Shown: positions 17,027 to 25,309 of the stretch, piece by piece | Layout: the number at the start of each line of letters is the position of its first letter | Numbering within the stretch: position 1 is the stretch's first letter | Assembly: GCF_001050345.1 (NCBI RefSeq) | Contig: NZ_LFMW01000011.1 | Location: 62,001-126,000, forward strand | Source: Pseudomonas fildesensis | GTDB lineage: Bacteria > Pseudomonadota > Gammaproteobacteria > Pseudomonadales > Pseudomonadaceae | Length of the DNA stretch: 64,000 nt | Reading direction: 5' to 3' | Made by a program: the position numbers and the translations under genes | Notes under the pieces: model-generated | What the model was told of the DNA's origin: nothing | Database searches by the model: none | The model's input: only the letters and a program-made list of their open reading frames with translations

Positions 17027-18181
17027 TCAGTGGTCGATTGCGCTCAAGATCGCATGGGCCACCTTCACCCGTTCGGCGTTCGGGTAGTTCTTGTTCGCCA
17101 GGATCACCACGCCGATGTCCTTGCTCGGTACATACGCCACGTACGCGCCAAATCCGCCGGTCGAGCCGGTTTTGTTGAACAGCACGTTCTTCGGTTGCGT
17201 CTGCGCGGGCTTCAGCCAGTTGACCTTGTGCGGCTCCATCGCCATGGGGGTGGAGTTGCCGTCAATCAGCGCTTGCAGCTTGATGGGGTAGGGGTAGAAC
17301 TCCCAGCCAAGACCCTGGGTCATGCCGTTCACGGTGTAGTAGCCGGTGTGCGTGGTTGCAATCGCTTGTTGCAGCGGCTTCTCTAGGGTTTCAGGGTGCA
17401 TGTTCACCATCACGTAGCGCGCCAGGTCCTGGGTGCTGGTCTTGAGGCCATAGGCTTCGCTGTCCAGTGCGCCAGGGCCTACGCGAACGGGTTTCTGCTG
17501 CTTGTCGTAACCTTGGGCGTACAAGCCGGCCTTGTCGGCAGGTACGCTGATATGGGTGTTCTTGAGGCCCAGCTTGGGCAACAAGGTCTTTTCCATGGCA
17601 ACGTTGAACGGCTGGCCCAGGCTTTGGGCCGTCAGGTAGCCGAAGAGGCCGATACTCGGGTTGGAGTAGCGGCGTTGTTCGCCCGCCGCATACGTGGGTT
17701 TCCAGCGCTGGAAGTAGGTGAGCATGGTCTCGGCGCTGTCGGCGGCGCTCGGAAACTGCAGGGGCAGGCCGCCCGGTGTGTAGGTCGCCAGTTGTAACAG
17801 GCTGATGCGGTCAAAGGCGCTGCCCTTCAGTGCGGACAGGTGCTGGCTGGCTTTGTCTTGCAGCTTGAGCTTGCCGGTGGCCTGGGCGTAGCCGCCGAGG
17901 GTTGCGGTGAAGGTTTTGCTGAGTGAGCCAATTTCAAACAGGGTGTCTTCAGTGACGGGCTGTTGGCTGTCCGTGGACGCCACGCCGTAGTTAAAGTATT
18001 GCGCCTGGCCATTTTTCACCACGGCCACCGACAGGCCGGCGATGCCTTGTTGCTGCATCAGCGGTTCGACGCTACTGTCCACGATCTTGCGCAAATCGCT
18101 GGCCGCCATGCAGGGGCCTGCGCCGAGCAATAATGCTGAAATGAAGATGTTTCGTACGTTAAAATTAGATTTTTGGTACAT
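17027..18181 (-). CDS. ampC: class C beta-lactamase AmpC
   Basis: A periplasmic serine beta-lactamase (cephalosporinase) of 384 residues. The signal peptide ends near residue 27 (CMAA-S). The active-site motifs are intact: SLSK (Ser86-Lys89 of the precursor), Tyr172-Ser-Asn and Lys337-Thr-Gly. Length is right for class C. The ATG at 18179-18181 is chosen because it gives a normal signal peptide; in-frame codons further upstream encode a charged non-signal stretch. The divergent neighbour is AmpR, the classical regulator, so induction through cell-wall recycling products is expected. Confidence 0.95.
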   Translation of the reverse strand: MYQKSNFNVRNIFISALLLGAGPCMAASDLRKIVDSSVEPLMQQQGIAGLSVAVVKNGQAQYFNYGVASTDSQQPVTEDTLFEIGSLSKTFTATLGGYAQATGKLKLQDKASQHLSALKGSAFDRISLLQLATYTPGGLPLQFPSAADSAETMLTYFQRWKPTYAAGEQRRYSNPSIGLFGYLTAQSLGQPFNVAMEKTLLPKLGLKNTHISVPADKAGLYAQGYDKQQKPVRVGPGALDSEAYGLKTSTQDLARYVMVNMHPETLEKPLQQAIATTHTGYYTVNGMTQGLGWEFYPYPIKLQALIDGNSTPMAMEPHKVNWLKPAQTQPKNVLFNKTGSTGGFGAYVAYVPSKDIGVVILANKNYPNAERVKVAHAILSAIDH

Positions 18182-18312
18182 GTCTGGCTTCCATGTGAGG
18201 GGTGAACTGTCGAAAAATCGCCTGCGCGGGCGCCGCAAATTTAGGCAGATTTTCGCCTTTCGACAAACGATGATATCTCGCACTAGCCATTAGAAAAATT
18301 TGGGGTTTAACC
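18182..18312. promoter_or_regulatory. ampC-ampR divergent control region
   Basis: A 131-bp intergenic region between divergent genes, the usual site of the AmpR operator. A small A/T dyad AAAT-N8-ATTT lies at 18237-18252. I cannot place the exact operator or promoters with confidence. Confidence 0.55.
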
Positions 18313-19188
18313 ATGCTGCGTTCCCATCTGCCCCTCAATGCCCTGCGTGCCTTCGAGGCCTCGGCCCGGCATTTGAGCTTCACTCGGGCGGCCATCGAGT
18401 TGTGCGTGACCCAGGCTGCGGTCAGCCATCAGGTGAAAAGCCTGGAGGTGCAACTCAATGTCACCCTGTTCAAGCGCCTGCCACGCGGGCTGATGCTGAC
18501 CCGCGAAGGTGAAACCCTGCTGCCGGTGTTGCGCGAGTCCTTCGACCGCATTGCCCATACCTTGGGACAGTTCGAGGGCGGGCATTACCGTGAGGTGCTC
18601 ACGGTGGGGGCGGTCGGCACGTTTGCAGTGGGTTGGCTGTTGCCACGCTTGGCGGATTTTCAGCACCGTTATCCGTTTATCGACCTGCGCCTGTCCACCC
18701 ACAACAACCGCGTCGACGTCGCCGCTGAAGGCCTGGATTACGCGATCCGCTTCGGCGCTGGCGCGTGGCACGGCACCGACGCCTGTGAATTGCTCGAAGC
18801 GCCGCTGACCGTGCTGTGCGTCCCTGCGCTCGCCGAGCAGTTGCGCACCCCGGCCGACCTGCTCAAACACACCTTGCTGCGCTCCTACCGCGCCGATGAA
18901 TGGAGCCTGTGGTTCCAGGCCGCCGGGCTGCCCGCCGACACCCTGCTGCCGCGCAGTATTGTGTTCGACTCTTCGCTGGCGATGATGGAAGCGGCGCTGC
19001 AAGGCAGCGGCGTGGCATTGGCACCGGCAATGATGTTCTCGCGGCAGTTGGCGGGCGATGTGATCCGCCAGCCGTTCGACGTGGGTATTACCACTGGCAG
19101 TTACTGGCTGACGCGTTTGCAATCGCGCACCGAGACCTCGGCGATGAAGGCGTTCAAAACGTGGTTGCAGGAAGCGTCTGACGTTTAG
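18313..19188 (+). CDS. ampR: LysR-family regulator AmpR
   Basis: A DNA-binding activator/repressor of ampC, responding to anhydro-muropeptides versus UDP-MurNAc-pentapeptide. The 291 residues match AmpR throughout: PLNALRAFEASARHLSFTRA in the helix-turn-helix, TQAAVSHQVKSLE, the effector-domain signature TFAVGWLLPRLADF, STHNNRVDVAAEGLDYAIR, LLRSYRADEWSLWFQAAG and GSYWLTRLQSR near the end. It is divergent from ampC. The ATG at 18313 starts MLRSHLPLN, matching family N-termini. Confidence 0.95.
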   Translation: MLRSHLPLNALRAFEASARHLSFTRAAIELCVTQAAVSHQVKSLEVQLNVTLFKRLPRGLMLTREGETLLPVLRESFDRIAHTLGQFEGGHYREVLTVGAVGTFAVGWLLPRLADFQHRYPFIDLRLSTHNNRVDVAAEGLDYAIRFGAGAWHGTDACELLEAPLTVLCVPALAEQLRTPADLLKHTLLRSYRADEWSLWFQAAGLPADTLLPRSIVFDSSLAMMEAALQGSGVALAPAMMFSRQLAGDVIRQPFDVGITTGSYWLTRLQSRTETSAMKAFKTWLQEASDV

Positions 19189-19189
19189 A

Positions 19190-19242
19190 GGGCGTTCTCA
19201 ATTAATTTCCCCGCAGCGCCGGGGAATTAATTGAGAACGCCC
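19190..19242. terminator. long hairpin between converging ampR and dienelactone hydrolase genes
   Basis: A stem of about 22 bp (19190-19213 with 19220-19242, one bulged T) and a 6-nt loop. Its middle is AT-rich (AATTAATT), its ends GC-rich. It directly follows the ampR stop and ends 2 bp before the stop of the converging gene. There is no T tract on either side, so efficiency as a terminator is uncertain. Confidence 0.7.
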
Positions 19243-19243
19243 C

Positions 19244-20131
19244 CTAAGCCAGGTACTTGCGAAACCACCCCAACGTGCGCTCCCACGCCAGGTTTGCCGC
19301 CGCTTCGTCATAACGCGGCGTCGAATCATTGTGAAAACCGTGGTTGGCGCCTTTGTAGATGTACGCTTCATAGGTTGTGCCGGCGGCTTTCAATGCGGTT
19401 TCGTACGCCGGCCAACCCTCATTGATCCGCGTATCCAGTTCGCCGAAGTGCAGCATGATCGGCGCCTTGATGCGCGGCACGTCCTTGGCTTGCGGCTGAC
19501 GCCCGTAAAACGACACCGCCGCCCCCAGTTCCGGGTAGGCCACTGCCGCCGCATTGGTCACGCCGCCGCCATAACAGAAGCCCGTAATCCCGACTTTGCC
19601 GGTGCTGGCGTCGTGGTGCATCAGCCATTCGATGGCGGCGAAGAAGTCGTTCATCAGCTTGGTCGGGTCGACGGTCTGCTGCAGCGCCACGCCTTTTTCA
19701 TCGTTGCCGGGGTAGCCGCCGACTGACGTCAGGCCATCCGGCGCCAGGGCGATAAAGCCGGCCTTGGCCAAGCGCCGGGCGACGTCTTCGATGTAGGGGT
19801 TGAGGCCACGGTTTTCATGTACCACCACCACGGCGGGCAGCTTGCCGCTGACTTTGGCCGGGCGCACCAGGTAACCGCGTACGGTGCCGTTGCCCTTGGG
19901 TGAGGGGTAGGTGACGTAGTCGGCGACGATGTCCGGGTCGGTGAACTTCACCTGTTCGGCGAGCGCATAGTTGGGGCTCAGTGCCGCGAGCAGCGCCGAG
20001 GCGGTCAGGCCGCCAAAGGTGAACAGCGCGGCGCGGTCGAGAAATTCGCGGCGGTTGATCTTGCCGTGGGCGTAGCCGTCGTAGAGCTCCAGCAGTTCGG
20101 GGGCAAAGTCTTTCGCGGTGAGACGAGTCAT
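19244..20131 (-). CDS. dienelactone hydrolase family protein, Tat-exported
   Basis: An alpha/beta hydrolase of 295 residues resembling YghX-type exported dienelactone hydrolases. The N-terminus has a twin-arginine motif NRREFLDR at about residues 25-32, then a hydrophobic stretch ending near YALA-E. The catalytic triad is cysteine-based: GFCYGGG nucleophile elbow, Asp in ELDTRIN and His in ANHGFH. The substrate is unknown; the family cleaves lactone or ester bonds. It faces YceI across a 224-bp region and converges with ampR. Confidence 0.88.
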   Translation of the reverse strand: MTRLTAKDFAPELLELYDGYAHGKINRREFLDRAALFTFGGLTASALLAALSPNYALAEQVKFTDPDIVADYVTYPSPKGNGTVRGYLVRPAKVSGKLPAVVVVHENRGLNPYIEDVARRLAKAGFIALAPDGLTSVGGYPGNDEKGVALQQTVDPTKLMNDFFAAIEWLMHHDASTGKVGITGFCYGGGVTNAAAVAYPELGAAVSFYGRQPQAKDVPRIKAPIMLHFGELDTRINEGWPAYETALKAAGTTYEAYIYKGANHGFHNDSTPRYDEAAANLAWERTLGWFRKYLA

Positions 20132-20355
20132 CGGTTCAGTCCTCGATTAGCGGTGACAGTTAATGTAGACCAGGATCAATCCTCGCGACCATGGGCGGTG
20201 GTGTCCTGAAGCGAAGGGGTGTGCATGCAAATTCCTTGTTGTTCTGGGGCGACTACTCTGTTTAGCAGCATTGTGTTTAGCAGAGCATGGGTCGGATGGG
20301 AATAAATCCGTGGATCGAGGTGTTGACTCAGTACTGTCCTTTTGTGGAGGGTTGC

Positions 20356-20910
20356 ATGAAGCATCGAGTTTACCTGGCCCTCCTTCTGGTTTTTTTCACC
20401 AGCGCCCAGGCGGTGGAGTACAAGGACGTCAACCGCGCCGCCAGCCAGATCAGCTTTACCTTTGAGCAAGTGCAGCAACAGATGTACGGCACCTTCAGGG
20501 ATTTCGAAGGAACGCTGACTTTCGATACGCAAAAGCCCGAAGCGGGGCATGCGTTGCTGAAAATCCAGCTCGCCAGCATCAATGCCGGTAGCGCGGACAC
20601 AAATGATGAGCTGCAGCGAGCTTCCTGGTTTGATACCTCGACTTACCCCGTCGGCGTGTATGAGTCCACCGGTATCAAGGCCCTGGGCGATAACCGCTTC
20701 AAGGTCAGCGGCAACCTGACGATCAAAGGCATTACGCGCCCTGTGGATGTGGACGTGGTACTCAAGGAGGAAAGCGGCATCGGCGTGTTTGACGGTCAGT
20801 TCATCCTCAAGCGTGACGACTTCAAGATCGGCGAAGGCGAGTGGGTGGGTAACAGCGTGGTGTCCAACGATATCCACATCAAATTCAAGATGGTCGCGCC
20901 ACAGCGCTAG
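20356..20910 (+). CDS. YceI family periplasmic protein
   Basis: A 184-residue protein of the YceI lipocalin-like fold, which binds polyprenoid or amide-type hydrophobic molecules in the periplasm. The signal peptide is MKHRVYLALLLVFFTSAQA (cleavage at A-V). Family motifs include DVNRAASQISFTF, LTFDTQKPEAG, ASWFDTSTYPVGVYEST, GNLTIKGITRPVDVDVVL and GEGEWVGNSVVSNDIHIKFK. The ATG at 20356 has an ideal GGAGG at 20346-20350. The end overlaps the converging DMT gene by 4 bp. The physiological ligand is not evident. Confidence 0.93.
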   Translation: MKHRVYLALLLVFFTSAQAVEYKDVNRAASQISFTFEQVQQQMYGTFRDFEGTLTFDTQKPEAGHALLKIQLASINAGSADTNDELQRASWFDTSTYPVGVYESTGIKALGDNRFKVSGNLTIKGITRPVDVDVVLKEESGIGVFDGQFILKRDDFKIGEGEWVGNSVVSNDIHIKFKMVAPQR

Positions 20911-21797
20911 CGTGCGAACCGCTTGGCCCCGGCCACGCAGCCGATCACCGCGACCGTCACCAGCACCATGCCCAGGCTGACCTGTTCATGCAGCAGGCCC
21001 GCCGCCAGGGCCAGGCCGAAGAAGGGTTGCAGCAACTGCAACTGGCCGACCGCGGCGATGCCGCCCTGGGCCAGCCCGCGGTACCAGAACACAAAGCCGA
21101 TGAGCATGCTGAACAGCGACACATAACCCAGGCTCAACCACGCGGGCAGGCTGATGCCGGTAAAGGTCGAAGGCGCCAGCATCAAGCTCAGGGGCGCCAC
21201 TACCGGCAGCGACACCACCAGGGCCCAACAGATCACCTGCCAGCCACCCAGGCTGCGCGACAACGTGGCGCCTTCGGCATACCCCAGGCCACACACCAGC
21301 ACCGCGAGCAGCATCAACACATCACCGGCGGGCGCGGCGCTCAGGCCCTGGGCGAACGCATAGCCCATCACCAGCGCACTGCCCAGGATTGAAAACAGCC
21401 AGAACACCGGCCTCGGGCGCTCACCGCCGCGCAGTACGCCGAATACCGCCGTGGCCAGCGGCAGCAGGCCGATAAACACGATGGAGTGCGCGGACGTCAC
21501 GTATTGCAGGGCCAGCGCGGTGAGCAAGGGAAAACCGATGACCACGCCGAGGGCGACAATCGCCAGGGGCGCCCATTGATTGCGAGCGGGGCGTTTTTCC
21601 TTGAACAGCCACAGCAGGCACAAGCCGAGCACAGCTGCCAGCGTCGCGCGCAGCATCGTGAGGAACACCGGGTTGAATTCCATCACCGCCAGGCGTGTCG
21701 CTGGCAATGAGCCGCTGAAAATCACCACGCCGATAAAACCGTTGATCCAGCCCCGGGTGCTGTTGTCCAGGGTGTTGAGCGCTGAAGTGCGTTCCAT
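20907..21797 (-). CDS. EamA/DMT-superfamily transporter
   Basis: A 10-helix inner-membrane transporter of 296 residues with two EamA repeats, one starting NGFIGVVIFSGSLPATRLAV, the second DVLMLLAVLVCGLGYAEGATL. Members export amino acids or related metabolites. It is divergent from a MocR-type regulator with only 75 bp between, a common exporter-regulator arrangement. The start ATG at 21795-21797 (MERTSALNTL) is chosen as the last Met before the first helix. Confidence 0.85.
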   Translation of the reverse strand: MERTSALNTLDNSTRGWINGFIGVVIFSGSLPATRLAVMEFNPVFLTMLRATLAAVLGLCLLWLFKEKRPARNQWAPLAIVALGVVIGFPLLTALALQYVTSAHSIVFIGLLPLATAVFGVLRGGERPRPVFWLFSILGSALVMGYAFAQGLSAAPAGDVLMLLAVLVCGLGYAEGATLSRSLGGWQVICWALVVSLPVVAPLSLMLAPSTFTGISLPAWLSLGYVSLFSMLIGFVFWYRGLAQGGIAAVGQLQLLQPFFGLALAAGLLHEQVSLGMVLVTVAVIGCVAGAKRFAR

Positions 21798-21854
21798 GAG
21801 GATGTGCTCGAAAAGGAAAAGTTGCGTGGGAGCCATCCTAGGATTGAAGATTAA

Positions 21855-21872
21855 GACAATCAAAAAATTGTC
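21855..21872. promoter_or_regulatory. dyad operator candidate in the DMT/MocR divergent promoter
   Basis: GACAAT at 21855-21860 and ATTGTC at 21867-21872 form a perfect 6-bp dyad with a 6-bp A-rich spacer. It abuts the MocR start codon at 21873, a position suited to autorepression and to control of the divergent transporter. Confidence 0.6.
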
Positions 21873-23213
21873 ATGGATACATCGCCGATGCCGCGCGCCC
21901 GCTACAAGACACTGGTCGACACCTTTGCCGAGGACATCCGTAGCGGCCAACTCCCGCCCGGCACACGCCTGCCGACTCACCGGCAATTGGCGTCCAGCCA
22001 TGGCCTTGCGTTGGTCACTGCGAGCCGGGTGTACACCGAGCTTGAGGCCATGGGTTTGGTCAGTGGCGAGACCGGTCGCGGCACCTTTGTGCGCGAGATT
22101 GCGCTGCCACCGGGGCAGGGCAGTGGGCAGATGAACGTGGCGGCAGGCATGCTGGATTTGAATTTCAACTACCCGTCATTACCCGGCCAGGCGGACCTGC
22201 TGCGTACCGCGCTGCGGCAGTTGGCGTTGTCCGGCGACCTGGAAGCGCTGTTGCGTTATCAACCCCATGCCGGCCGGATGCATGAGCGCGCGGTGGTAGC
22301 GCGGCATCTGTTGACCCGGGGGCTGAGGGTCGAGGCCGAGCAGGTGCTGGTGGTCAGTGGCGCCCAGCACGGATTGGCGGTGACGATGATGGCGTTGCTC
22401 AAGCCCGGCGATGTGATTGCTGTCGACGCGTTGACGTATTCGGGGTTCAAGGTGCTGGCCGAGACCCTGCACCTGGAAATCCTCGCGATACCGGTCACCG
22501 CCAGCGGCCCCGACCTGCACGCGCTGCAAAGCCTGTGTCACAAGCGCCCGGTGCGCGCGGTGTACAGCATGCCGACCCTGCATAACCCGCTGGGCTGGGT
22601 GATGGATCTGGCGCAACGTGAACAGTTGGTATCCATCGCCCGTCAGCACAACCTGATGATCATTGAGGATGCGGCCTACGCGTTCCTGGCCGAGAACGCG
22701 CCACCGCCCCTGGCCACATTGGCGCCAGAGCGCACGGTGTATGTCGGCGGGCTGTCGAAGAGCGTCGCCACCGGCCTGCGTGTGGGGTTTGTCTGTGCGC
22801 CTGCGGCGTGGGTAAAGGCATTGGAGCGCACCATCATGGCGACCACCTGGAACGTGCCCGGGGTGATGAGCGCCATTGCGGTGGCTTGGATCGAGGACGG
22901 CACCGTGGCGCAGCTGGAAGCGCAAAAACGCCAGGATGCAAAGGCGCGGCAGGCCTTGGCGGCGCAGGTGCTGAAGGGGCTGACGTACATCAGCCATCCC
23001 TGTTCGTATTTTTTATGGCTGCCACTGGCGGAGGACGTCCGAGCCGATCAGATCGCCATGAGCCTGCAAAGGGAGAATATTTCCGTGTCCACCGCCGAAC
23101 CGTTTGCCGTCACGACCCACGTGCCGCACGCGTTGCGCCTGGCCTTGGGGTCGGTGGGCATAGCCCCACTGCGCGAGGCGCTGGTGAAGGTGCGCAAGGT
23201 GGTGGAGTGGTGA
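21873..23213 (+). CDS. MocR-type regulator: GntR winged helix fused to a PLP aminotransferase-like domain
   Basis: A cytoplasmic transcription factor of 446 residues. The GntR domain is at about 8-75 (YKTLVDTFAEDIRSGQLPPG, LPTHRQLA, VYTELEAMGLV). The aminotransferase fold follows, with ADALTYSGF-like substrate loops, PTLHNPLG and the PLP lysine Lys296 in GGLSKSVATGLR. Such proteins sense amines or PLP derivatives and usually control the gene next door, here the divergent DMT transporter. The start ATG overlaps the end of the operator dyad. Confidence 0.92.
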   Translation: MDTSPMPRARYKTLVDTFAEDIRSGQLPPGTRLPTHRQLASSHGLALVTASRVYTELEAMGLVSGETGRGTFVREIALPPGQGSGQMNVAAGMLDLNFNYPSLPGQADLLRTALRQLALSGDLEALLRYQPHAGRMHERAVVARHLLTRGLRVEAEQVLVVSGAQHGLAVTMMALLKPGDVIAVDALTYSGFKVLAETLHLEILAIPVTASGPDLHALQSLCHKRPVRAVYSMPTLHNPLGWVMDLAQREQLVSIARQHNLMIIEDAAYAFLAENAPPPLATLAPERTVYVGGLSKSVATGLRVGFVCAPAAWVKALERTIMATTWNVPGVMSAIAVAWIEDGTVAQLEAQKRQDAKARQALAAQVLKGLTYISHPCSYFLWLPLAEDVRADQIAMSLQRENISVSTAEPFAVTTHVPHALRLALGSVGIAPLREALVKVRKVVEW

Positions 23214-23241
23214 GCCAGGGTCGCCGGCTCACCGGCAGTCG

Positions 23242-23673
23242 TCAGTATTTGTACGCCTGACGGCCGATCAGCAGCCACTGGCCTTTCTGTTTCTGCCAGA
23301 CCTGGAAGTTGTCGATGTCGGTTGGCACTTCGACGCCACTGTTTACGGCCAAGGCGTGAAAGTGATTGCGCACCAGGGCGGTGTCGCCTTGCAGGGTGAT
23401 GGTCTGTTTCTGCATTTCCAGGGTCTTGAAGGCGCTGGTGTGGGTTTCGATGTCGGCGATGAATTCAGCCTTGTTCTGCACCTTGCCGCTGGAGTGGCCG
23501 TAGGTCAGCTTTTCGGCGGTCAAGGCGTGGAGCTGCTTGATGTCCGTGTGCAGCATGGCTTGGGTCAGTTGGTCGACTGCTTGGGCTACATCCTTGTCGG
23601 CGGCGGCAGGCGCTGCGGCAACGTAACCGGTGAACAGGCACAGAAAACCGATCAGCACTTTGACTTTTTGCAT
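23242..23673 (-). CDS. secreted NTF2-like (DUF4440-type) protein
   Basis: A 143-residue protein with a signal peptide (MQKVKVLIGFLCLFTGYVAA, cleavage near AAA-P). The remainder has the cone-like NTF2 pattern: DVAQAVDQLTQAMLHTDIKQ, LTAEKLTYGHSSGKVQNKAE, TLQGDTALVRNHF and FQVWQKQKGQWLLIGRQAY. Function is unknown; family members are small ligand-binding or lyase-like proteins. The ATG at 23671-23673 is preferred because it starts a normal signal peptide and has AAGGAAA upstream. That ribosome site is overlapped by a CA-rich motif. Confidence 0.82.
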   Translation of the reverse strand: MQKVKVLIGFLCLFTGYVAAAPAAADKDVAQAVDQLTQAMLHTDIKQLHALTAEKLTYGHSSGKVQNKAEFIADIETHTSAFKTLEMQKQTITLQGDTALVRNHFHALAVNSGVEVPTDIDNFQVWQKQKGQWLLIGRQAYKY

Positions 23674-23679
23674 GGGTGT

Positions 23680-23694
23680 TTCCTTATTGTTGTT
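23680..23694 (-). promoter_or_regulatory. CA motif overlapping the Shine-Dalgarno site (possible Hfq/Crc target)
   Basis: The minus strand reads AACAACAATAAGGAA just before the start codon. AANAANAA repeats at the ribosome site are the signature of Hfq/Crc-mediated catabolite repression in Pseudomonas. Repression of this secreted protein during growth on preferred carbon sources is inferred. Confidence 0.55.
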
Positions 23695-23891
23695 GGGGTA
23701 GGGCGGACAAGACGTTACTGAATATGTCGTCGTACAACATTGCAATATTTCACTCGTGCTTGGAAAGCGAAATTTCGAATATTTGCCTATGGTGTCGTAT
23801 TTACGCTGAATTGATGTCTATTTAAGCTTGTACGATGTCCCATCACAGGATAAAAATGGCGGCCCGTCTAACAATAAAATAACGGTGACAC

Positions 23892-24989
23892 ATGATGGAT
23901 CTATCCCCTTTGCCCGCTCCGAGCGAGCACAGCCGCCGCGTCTTTCTCAAGCGTTCTCTGGCGGTTTCCGCGTCGGTGGCGGTGCTGGGTGAATTGCCTC
24001 GGCTGGCCGAAGCAGCCGAGCCGTTGAGCCAGCGTTATCCGGACCCACTGATCAAGGTGCTCGACGACAGCTTTCTGGAACTGCGCCTGTTCAATGCCAG
24101 CGTCGAACGGCTCGCCACCGGCCTGCGCTGGGCGGAGGGGCCGGTATGGGTTGGCGACGGTCGCTACCTGCTGCTCAGTGATATCCCCAACAACCGCATC
24201 GTGCGCTGGGATGAAGTGACCGACAGCCTGTCGGTGTACCGGGAAAATTCGAATTTCTCCAACGGCATGTGCCGTGATCGTCAGGGCCGCCTGCTGGTGT
24301 GCGAAGGGTCAACCACCTCCAGCGAGGGCCGGCGTATCACCCGAACCGAGCACAACGGCAGCATCACTGTGCTGGCGGACAGCTTTGATGGAAAACCTTT
24401 TAATTCGCCTAACGATATCGTCTGTAAACGGGATGGTTCGGTGTGGTTCAGCGACCCGCCGTTCCAGACCGGCAACAACTACGAAGGGCACAAGATCACG
24501 CCCACCCAACCCCATGGCGTCTATCGCATCAACGGCGACAGCGGCCAAGTCACACGGGTAATCGATGACCTCAACGGGCCGAACGGCTTGTGCTTTTCGC
24601 CGGATGAAAAAACCCTGTACGTGGTGGAAGGGCGGGCCAAACCCAATCGCCTGATCTGGGCTATCGAGGTCAATGACGACGGTACCCTCGGCGCACGGCG
24701 CAAGCACATCGAGGGCCTGGATTACGCCGCGCTGGACGGCATCAAATGCGACCAGAGCGGCAACCTTTGGTGTGGCTGGGGCGGCAATGGCGACCCCAAG
24801 GCCGACCTGGAAAAACTCGATGGCGTGCGCGTGTTCAATCCCCAGGGTAAGGCTATCGGGCATATCTCACTGCCGGAGCGCTGTCCCAACCTGTGCTTTG
24901 GTGGACGCGAAGGCAACCGCTTGTTCATGGCCGGCAGCCACTCGATCTACGCCTTGTTCGTTAACACCCGGGACGCCAGTTTCGGTTGA
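23892..24989 (+). CDS. SMP-30/gluconolactonase family protein, Tat-exported
   Basis: A six-bladed beta-propeller lactonase-like enzyme of 365 residues. The N-terminus has a twin-arginine signal SRRVFLKRSLAVSASVAVLG at about residues 14-33, cleaved near AEAA. Family motifs include GLRWAEGPVWVGDGRYLLLS, SNFSNGMCRDRQGRLLVCEG, NSPNDIVCKRDGSVWFSDPP, GPNGLCFSPDEKTLYVV and DGIKCDQSGNLW. Metal ligands of the fold (Glu in AEGP, Asn in SPND, Asp in LDGIKCD) are present. A sugar lactone is a plausible substrate. The start could be either of two adjacent ATGs. It is a single-gene unit with its own terminator. Confidence 0.92.
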   Translation: MMDLSPLPAPSEHSRRVFLKRSLAVSASVAVLGELPRLAEAAEPLSQRYPDPLIKVLDDSFLELRLFNASVERLATGLRWAEGPVWVGDGRYLLLSDIPNNRIVRWDEVTDSLSVYRENSNFSNGMCRDRQGRLLVCEGSTTSSEGRRITRTEHNGSITVLADSFDGKPFNSPNDIVCKRDGSVWFSDPPFQTGNNYEGHKITPTQPHGVYRINGDSGQVTRVIDDLNGPNGLCFSPDEKTLYVVEGRAKPNRLIWAIEVNDDGTLGARRKHIEGLDYAALDGIKCDQSGNLWCGWGGNGDPKADLEKLDGVRVFNPQGKAIGHISLPERCPNLCFGGREGNRLFMAGSHSIYALFVNTRDASFG

Positions 24990-25005
24990 CCACACACTGA
25001 AAAAA

Positions 25006-25047
25006 CCACTGTGAGCGTCGTTTTAACGACGTTGACAGTGGCATTTT
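25006..25047 (+). terminator. Rho-independent terminator after the SMP-30 gene
   Basis: CCACTGT at 25006-25012 pairs with ACAGTGG at 25035-25041, with an inner CGTCGT/ACGACG stem, followed by CATTTT. The T run is short. Confidence 0.8.
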
Positions 25048-25090
25048 GGCGCTATGCTGCGGGCTCCTGAGGCATCAGAGAGACAAGCAA

Positions 25091-25309
25091 ATGGACTTCG
25101 ATTGGCACAGCGACCCCATCACCCGCAGCACCCCCGTGACTGCCCACTATAAAAACACCCAGAACGTCCGTCGTTTCATGCTTGAACACTGCGGCGCGGC
25201 GTTCAAATTCGACCGGCCCTTCATGGCCTGGATTCGCGATGAGACACCCAAGACCCTGGGCGATGTGGTGGATGAGTGGCAACGTCGAAACGAGAAGGCA
25301 CGCCCATGA
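25091..25309 (+). CDS. DUF6434 domain-containing small protein
   Basis: A 72-residue soluble protein matching the DUF6434 pattern: FDWHSDPITRSTPVTAHYKN, TQNVRRFMLEHCG, FKFDRPFMAWIRD and TLGDVVDEW. It looks like a small SAP-like helical domain. Function is unknown. The ATG at 25091 starts at the conserved region. Its TGA overlaps the ATG of the RidA gene (ATGA at 25306-25309), so the two are translationally coupled. Confidence 0.85.
   Translation: MDFDWHSDPITRSTPVTAHYKNTQNVRRFMLEHCGAAFKFDRPFMAWIRDETPKTLGDVVDEWQRRNEKARP

Noticed and set aside
17027..18283. A longer AmpC starting at 18283
   Set aside because: The added 34 residues are basic and would bury the signal peptide; ATG 18181 gives the normal precursor length.
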